The notes under the pieces are model-generated. The model searched no databases, was not told the origin of the DNA, and was given only the letters and a program-made list of their open reading frames with translations. The position numbers were made by a program, and so were the translations under genes. Below are positions 58,901-64,000 of a DNA stretch of 64,000 bases, in pieces. The stretch comes from Sipunculus nudus (lineage: Eukaryota; Annelida; Sipuncula; Golfingiida; Sipunculidae): NCBI GenBank assembly GCA_026874595.1, contig CM049309.1, forward strand, positions 51,866,079 to 51,930,078. Direction: 5' to 3'. Each line of letters starts with the position of its first letter. Positions within the stretch are counted from its first letter, which is position 1.

Positions 58901-61900
58901 ATATATGGCTTACCTACCAATAGCGCAACAACGTTATTGATTTTGTATAAGCATCCAGTCTAATTATGCCTCCCCTGCAATGGGATACTCCACTTTGAGA
59001 TTCCCTTGTTATTGTCATCATTATTAGTACTATAGAGTTTGATACATATAGTTAAAATTATTGAGTCGATTGGAAAGTCGCATGTTATTTGAGAGTCCCG
59101 TGTTATAAATTTTAACCATTTTTTTTAGCTCAGCTGACTATAAGTCATCTGAGCTATAGTCGTGGTCCATTGTCCGTCGTCCATCCGTCTGTCAGTCCGT
59201 CCGTCCGTCCGTCCGTCCGTAGATGTGGCACGTTTTGAAACCGTAAGACCTAGGAATCCAAAATTCGGCATAATGTTAGATGTCCCCAAGATCTCCTACC
59301 AAGCCGAAAACTGGGTGTTTGCAACTTCATTCCTTTGAGAAATTAAGGAAAAACCTCAATTTTTATTAAAAACCTATTTTCACACTTCAGGACTGCCTAA
59401 TATCAAAACCACTCATCTGTTTTACCTAATATTTACCATAAATATTCCTCTATATATTTCCTATGTACATGCCAGAAATTATGTCTGTATTATTTAATTT
59501 AAAAAAGTTATGGGCCCAAACATAATGCATTTTGTAAAAAATCAGAAAAGATATTTGATCACTTAACACAAAAAATGTTAATGCTGTGGACCTTTTTTCC
59601 AGTAATATAACTTTAATTAATCAAAATTAAATTGTATACCCAAAATTAGATGAAAATCATTTAAATTTTGTAAAATATTAATAAAAATAAAAAATTGGTA
59701 CCTTAAATTTTGCCCAACTTTGACCATGGCACGTTTTTTTCCTGTAAGTACTGTGGATTTAATTTTCACAGCATGTTTTTGTTAGCATTTCAACTGTTAA
59801 CCCCAAAAATTTGAAACCAGTTGATCAAAAACTGTAGATTTTAATCAAGTTTTCAAGCACCATGTAACATATTGTTTACATCAAGCTAGTGTTATGCAGT
59901 TTACAAGAGCTCAGCTCCCCAGCTTCAGCTCTAAGTTCCTTAAATTCGGCATACAGTTAGATGTCTCCAAAATGCCCTACCATGCCAAGAATTTGGTCAC
60001 TAGGACTTTCGAGATATTAATGAAAAACTTCATTTTTCCATTAAAAACCCATTGTTACACTTCAAGACTGCCTAATATCAAAAACACTGATCTGACTTTA
60101 ATCATAAATAATATACATATTTTTCATTCTCTATGCACATGCCAGAATGATGTCAGTATTGTGTAATTGTTTTAAGTTATGGGCCCAAACATAATGCACT
60201 TTGTAAAAAATCAAGAAATATATTTACTCCCTTAACAAGAGCATTGCTGAAGCTAGAGATTTTTTTGTCAGGGATGTAACATTATTTAATCAAGATTCAA
60301 TTGAATACCCAAAATTAGTTCTGAATTTTTCAAATTTTATTTAGTATAAATATATAATTAGTACCTTACATTTTGCCCAACTGTGACCATGGCACGTTTG
60401 TTTCCCGTGAGCACTGTTGATATAATTTTCATATCATGCACACATAAGCATTTCAGCTTTTTAGTTTAGAAAGCTGAAAGAAATTGGCCTAAAATTGTAG
60501 CTTTTATTAATGTTTTTTATGAGACCCTGTCAGACTTTGGCTCTCTCCAGCCCCTCTTGAGTCACCTGTATGTTGACCTTGTTGACCTTTCATCAAATTA
60601 TGCACGCTTGAGGCGAGGCATACATGGAATCCAGGCAGCTTATGGCAAGCCACAGTTGATCCAGGTGTCCAACCCAACTTATCTAGTAGTTTTAACCAAG
60701 AACATAACAAAAAACAATAAATTAATAAATTTTTATTGGTTTTTAATTACAAATTAAAGAAAAATAGAAAAGGAATTTGTTAGTTTATAATAACAGGAAA
60801 TTAACTTGCAGTTACTGATGATATAAGAATCTTGTATCGATGGATAGAATGTCACATATTCCAAATAATACCATGCAGTCACCTATGGCATTTTTCAGTT
60901 CAATTTTAATGATAAAGAAGTAAATCATATTATTCATTACTAATCATTAGGGATAATATGAAGGAAATTAGACAAAGATGCAGTTGATAATATTAATCTA
61001 GATTCCTGCTGTGTCTAGTGTGTACATTGATGTGAAATTAGTCCAAAATGAATTTTTTACAGTTATTTTTTAATATAAATAAAAGCCATAAAACCAGGTA
61101 CTTATGATCATTATTTAAATGTGTGAATTTTGTATATTCTGGATTCTCAACATCATTGTTTGGTGAAAACTGAATAAATTCCAGACATGGTGCAAATACT
61201 TTGTAATTGTATTTAAATACGAATATGATTTTGTACTCCATTATAAAATTTCTTGCAAAAAGAATGGGAATTCAGGTAAAAATGAAAATATATGAATACT
61301 CGTGCAAATACTTTCAAAATGTATTCATGAATGCATTCATGAATATATTCTTTAATATTATTTTAATAATCATATCAGTTATATTTCATTTTAAAAAATC
61401 ATATGATTCTCTTATTATTTTTATTAAAATTATATTTGGGACAATATTTGTATTTTTTTTAATAAATAGTTAAACTCTTATATTATATGTTCTGCTTATA
61501 AGTTATATGGCCAAGTCAAAATCTGTGTGACAATAGTACTCCATTTGTTAATAAAATAAATGAAATCAATCCTCTTCCCTGTCTCCAAAGGTACTATCAA
61601 AATCATACATAAGCTAAACAACAACAACTCATAATACAGCTTATATTTATTACCACACAAAACCAGCATGTGCCTCATTTCTAAATAATATTTTTTTATC
61701 ATATATAACAGCTGAGCATCGTGACCCATAGGTCCCGTGTTCATAATTGAGATGATACATATCCTTTTAGTTGTTGATTTATAATATCAGTAGGGTATAC
61801 CATTGATGTTTAGCAGATAAACTGAAGTTAATTTAGTACAGTAATACTGAATAAAGTAATGAAGAGATTTTTAAAACTTTAGATGTGGGTTTTGCTTTCC

Positions 61901-61959
61901 TTTGCAGACTTTACAAATGGCTGGCCACAATCAGTTTCATCCCAGAATTTCACTGACAG
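49943..61959 (+). CDS. Unidentified gene, 5' part (three exons seen)
   Basis: Coding exons 49943-50111, 57323-57507 and 61908-61959 join in phase (1, then 0) and leave in phase 1, so the gene continues past the window. About 135 residues are visible. Start MPYSTRNTTSMELYMDCEDD is chosen because TAG precedes it in frame within the same exon. Residues about 29-55 (MELAKQLFIKAKKEIEEARK) look like a charged helix or short coiled coil. DDVIIVDD at about 63-70 has the hydrophobic core plus acidic tail of a SUMO-interacting motif. The next part is rich in P, N, Q and S and looks disordered. A nuclear or chromatin-linked role is suggested only by the motif; I do not recognise the family. Confidence 0.72.
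50395..51935 (+). mobile_element. Composite element, R2 edge, satellite, R4 edge (copy E)
   Basis: Starts AGCGAACCTGTGAGCTT (R2 tip, inverted relative to 6146), then R2 to about 50700. The interior carries palindrome-led monomers near 50906, 51056, 51184, 51332 and 51609 and a perfect DR1 in inverse orientation at 50755-50767. Next comes a truncated family 1 3' end (TGCGGATAAACATAGTCGCT near 51733), and last the R4 edge ending CGCATTAGGCCTGTAGGCCT near 51930. It mirrors the layout of 2324-6146 and lies in intron 1 of the unidentified gene. Confidence 0.6.
52068..52084 (+). repeat. Poly-G tract
   Basis: Uninterrupted run of G. The rest of 51936-52170 shows no feature. Confidence 0.9.
52171..53069 (+). 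mobile_element. Helitron-like family 1, copy D
   Basis: The 5' end is decayed (GCACCAAAACAAAGTTTTGC then ATACTATG). The 3' end reads TAGTCACTTGTTGAC, then CCAGTATT-CTAG, followed by T at 53070. Satellite palindromes lie near 52476, 52624, 52745 and 52894. The DR1 at 52328-52340 has one mismatch. No coding capacity. Confidence 0.62.
53135..55366. mobile_element. TIR element with TA duplication, 2.2 kb
   Basis: Left end CCGTAAATCTTGTTTTTATG and right end (inverted) CCGTAAATCCTGTTTTTTAT, flanked by TA (53133-53134 and 55367-55368). GGCCGCA-type motifs recur inside both arms (53153, 53173, 53243; 55278, 55337). The interior 53380-55260 has no recognised transposase. A minus-strand ATGGCCGGTCGAG|GTAAGC near 54215 looks like a start codon followed by a splice donor, so a captured or decayed gene start is possible. 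Confidence 0.62.
55815..57038 (+). mobile_element. Tigger/pogo-type DNA transposon, internally deleted
   Basis: Left tip CAGTGAAGACTCGAGTTAAG, preceded by TA (55813-55814). Right tip, inverted, CAGTGAAGTCTGGCTATAG. CAGTG tips with CTCGnnnTAA-like sequence are typical of the pogo/Tigger branch of Tc1/mariner. At 1.2 kb it is half the usual length; the transposase catalytic core is gone. A TA at the right edge is not intact. It lies in an intron of the unidentified gene. Confidence 0.72.
56130..56662 (+). pseudogene. Tigger transposase remnant, N and C ends fused
   Basis: The first part (about residues 17-62 from 56130) resembles the CENP-B-type DNA-binding helix-turn-helix: LEKELFMWVTDKQTHGAAI. 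After a few dozen residues, sequence typical of the acidic C-terminal tail follows (VELDDASILSII; then, in another frame from about 56540, DLLQATIRFFEQKPGAAD). The catalytic DDE domain between them is missing. A frameshift at the GGAGGAGGAGG run near 56520 and a stop at 56535-56537 separate the frames. Identification is by motif recognition. Confidence 0.6.
57046..57260 (+). repeat. R3 fragment, 5' end only
   Basis: Hairpin AGCTCAGCTGACT-ATA-AGTCATCTGAGCT at 57050-57078, a short GTCC run, then the TTACGGTTAGATGTCCC unit. It ends where the 57323 exon's upstream intron resumes. Confidence 0.75.
57510..58500. other. Intron, no feature seen
   Basis: Between the 57323-57507 exon and the R6 repeat. 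AT-rich, with no recognised exon or element. Confidence 0.4.
58500..58930 (+). repeat. R6 tandem repeat with nuclear-receptor-like half-sites
   Basis: Three diverged units of about 130 bp, each with CAAAGGNCAAGGTCACAG-like sequence, then GAAAA, then AAGCCAAA, then a TTTCATGCCAAA-like phrase and a GGCTTACC-like phrase. The same family fills 63340-64000. Confidence 0.65.
59121..61742 (+). repeat. R3 dispersed repeat, 2.6-kb copy 2
   Basis: Same layout and strand as 40692-43324: hairpin at 59127-59155, GTCC microsatellite at 59163-59220, two GGCATA-TTAGATGTC units (59270, 59948), and terminal CAGCTGAGC...GTGACCCATAGGTCCC. The copies differ by substitutions and small indels along their length. 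It lies in the last visible intron of the unidentified gene. Confidence 0.85.
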
Positions 61960-62084
61960 GTAAGCAATCAATCTGACACATCTTCAGGATGTTAGCCATG
62001 TTAACTTTTGTATCCCTTGTGATAATTGTATATCTGAACTCATGTTAAAGTTATTAAATATATAAATTGTATATCATTTTTATA

Positions 62085-62500
62085 CGCCCGTCATATGACG
62101 TGAGTATTTTTTGTATACCCACTGTCCGTTCATCTATCTCTAAACTTTTAATGTTGCCGCAATAACGTACCAGAGCTTTGATGGATTTTCACGAAACTCA
62201 CCATAACTACTTACCAACAGATTATCTTCTCGGGTTCAATTATGGGCAACATCCACATATATTTAATAAGGTCAGGGGTCACTAGGCTACTTTGTGGTGC
62301 GCCACGATAACTTGTGAAGAATATGAAGGATATTGATAAAACTCATCAGAAATGTTAATCAATCAAATATCTCACCTAAGTTTGATTCCCAGCAAAATCT
62401 GTGCATATTTATATAGGTCAGAGGTCACTGCACTTTGGAGGCACCTTGTGACTTACTAAAATAATACTATGGATTTTCATGAAACTCATTATATATATTT
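62085..62500 (+). repeat. R5 dispersed repeat
   Basis: Begins TATACGCCCGTCATATGACGTG. Internal phrases GATGGATTTTCACGAAACTCA (62176) and TATGGATTTTCATGAAACTCA (62469) form a direct repeat. A perfect DR1 lies at 62415-62427. A piece recurs at 30270-30345. Confidence 0.55.
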
Positions 62501-62509
62501 GTTGATTAT

Positions 62510-63010
62510 TCTTATTAGTAAGTCATCTTAGCTAAAGTTATGGTCCATTTTCCACTGTCCGTCCGTCCATCTGTCTGTCCGTTAGACTGGCACATTTTGA
62601 AACCATAAGACCTACAAATCCAAAATTTGGCATACTGTTAGATATCCCCAAGCTCTTCTACCATACCAAAAACTTAGTCACTGCGACTAAGTTCCTTTGA
62701 GAAATTTAGCGAAAACCTAAATTTTCCATTAAAAACCTTTTATCACACTTCAGGAATGACTAATATCAAAACCACTCGCCAAGTTTTTAGCTCAGCTGAC
62801 TGTAAGTCAACTGAGGTATAGGAATGGTGCTTTGTCCGTCGTCCTTCCGGGAGTCCAACCATCTGGTCTTCTGGCTGTCTGTTAGCAGTGCACAAATCGT
62901 AACTGCTGGTCCTAGAAACTTCTAAGTATACATCCAATGAGCTAACAGAAAAATCTCTTTGGAAACCTGAAATTAGGTCACAGCAACCTATATTCTCTGA
63001 GCAATTGGGC
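62510..63010 (+). repeat. Two R3 5' fragments in tandem
   Basis: One diverged start near 62515 (AAGTCATCTTAGCT, GTCCGTCC, GGCATACTGTTAGATATCCC) and a second at 62789-62817 with the hairpin AGCTCAGCTGACT-GTA-AGTCAACTGAGGT and GTCCGTCGTCC. Confidence 0.65.
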
Positions 63011-63298
63011 TTGAAAGTACCCCCCAGAATAATAAAAAATTTGATACAAAACCTTCAATATCTTGATTTTTAATGCATGGATTGTCATGAATCTTGCCTA
63101 GAATATTGACCATGACAAGTTTTGTCAGTTCCCAAAGTGGTGGCATCACCTGTATTTTTTGTTATTTTAATGAATATTTAAAAAAATTTTTTTACTATAA
63201 AATGACAACAATCATGTCAGTTTCTTAGCTGTTATTACATCTAGTGTCCCAAACCTCGTGTGTTTATTGATCACAAGTGGATGCCCTATAGTAATCAC

Positions 63299-63299
63299 C

Positions 63300-63340
<41 letters not shown>
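63299..63340 (+). repeat. TGTC microsatellite
   Basis: About ten TGTC units with one TTTG interruption. Confidence 0.95.
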
Positions 63341-64000
63341 CATCAACCAAAATTTGTTTCCAGATGTTAACTCCAGGTTGTATTGACACATGGATTTAAA
63401 ACTTGACATACATATGGCCCACCACTAAAGCAAAACCTATAAGTTTTTAGGTCAGGGTCACAGGACTCACTTATTTAAAAAGATTATATGGCTGCATTTT
63501 AAGCAAAACTTTTTGTCCCAAAGTTTCCAATTTGCCCATTTAGCTGACTTGCCAGTATTGGGAGAGCATAAATGAATTTTGGAACACAAAGTCAAAGGTC
63601 AAGGTCACAGGGGCCATCTGTTCACAAATAAGTTTCCAGATGATAACTCCAGTTTAGTTTGACATATTGGTTTCAAACTTAATTAAATATGGCTCACCAC
63701 TAAAGTAAGAACCGTGTCCATATTGAATCCAATGGTCAAAGGTCAAGGTCACAGGACTCATTTCTTTAAAAAGGATTCATATTCAGTTGAAGCCAAACTT
63801 TTCATCCCAAACCTTCCATCTTCAAGATATTGCTAACCTGCCAATAGGGGAAGATTCTGTTTGATTTTGGGGTCAAAGGTCAAGGTCACAGGGCTCATCC
63901 GCTCACAAATTAGTTTATGGATGATAATTTTGCTTTGGATAGACAGATGCTTCAAACTTGATTTAATAATGACCTACAACTTAAGTAAATTCATTTTGAT
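63341..64000 (+). repeat. R6 tandem repeat, second array
   Basis: Successive units contain GGTCAAAGGTCAAGGTCACAG-type sequence near 63445, 63591, 63732 and 63870, with AACTCCAG, TTCAAACTT and AAGCCAAACTTTT phrases between. The array runs off the right edge. Confidence 0.7.

Overview
This is an AT-rich animal nuclear segment with spliced genes, long introns, many microsatellites and dense transposable elements. It looks like a marine mollusc or similar lophotrochozoan: the repeats that open with an AGCTCAGCTGACT hairpin and a GTCC microsatellite, and the tandem-repeat-bearing Helitron-like elements, are of a kind common in mollusc genomes. The taxon is inference; no diagnostic species marker was seen.

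Three host genes are supported. (1) An ankyrin-repeat/SOCS-box (ASB-type) protein on the minus strand: coding exons 16068-14294 and 12235-11878 join in phase to a 710-residue protein. (2) A centrin-3 orthologue on the plus strand: six coding exons from 26612 to 36197 join in phase to 168 residues. (3) The 5' part of an unidentified gene on the plus strand: exons at 49943-50111, 57323-57507 and 61908-61959, running off the right edge, with a putative SUMO-interacting motif. A further coding-looking exon at 44593-44687 follows a promoter-like region but does not join this gene in frame.

Everything else is mostly mobile DNA. At 1-6646 lies the 3' part of a decayed Ty3/gypsy retrotransposon whose integrase lies upstream of reverse transcriptase/RNase H, with polypurine tract and LTR directly after RNase H. 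That LTR (TGTTAC...GTAACA) is split by a nested 3.8-kb element. Two families of Helitron/Helentron-like non-autonomous elements (copies near 2.3-6.1, 12.5-13.9, 21.3-22.2, 38.6-39.8, 50.4-51.9 and 52.2-53.1 kb) share a tandem module in which the 12-bp palindrome GGTGGCGCCACC opens every monomer, alternating about 129 and 148 bp. One family also carries a DR1 nuclear-receptor motif in all five copies (four perfect). Two 2.6-kb copies of another repeat lie at 40.7-43.3 and 59.1-61.7 kb. Four elements with terminal inverted repeats and TA or TTAA duplications, an internally deleted Tigger/pogo transposon, a LINE relic and tRNA-derived SINE-like sequences fill much of the introns and intergenic space.

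There is no operon logic here. The biology lies in two ordinary conserved genes (a candidate ubiquitin-ligase adaptor and a centrosomal calcium-binding protein), one unknown gene, and an unusually structured, nested repeat landscape. Repeat family names R2-R6 are local labels.
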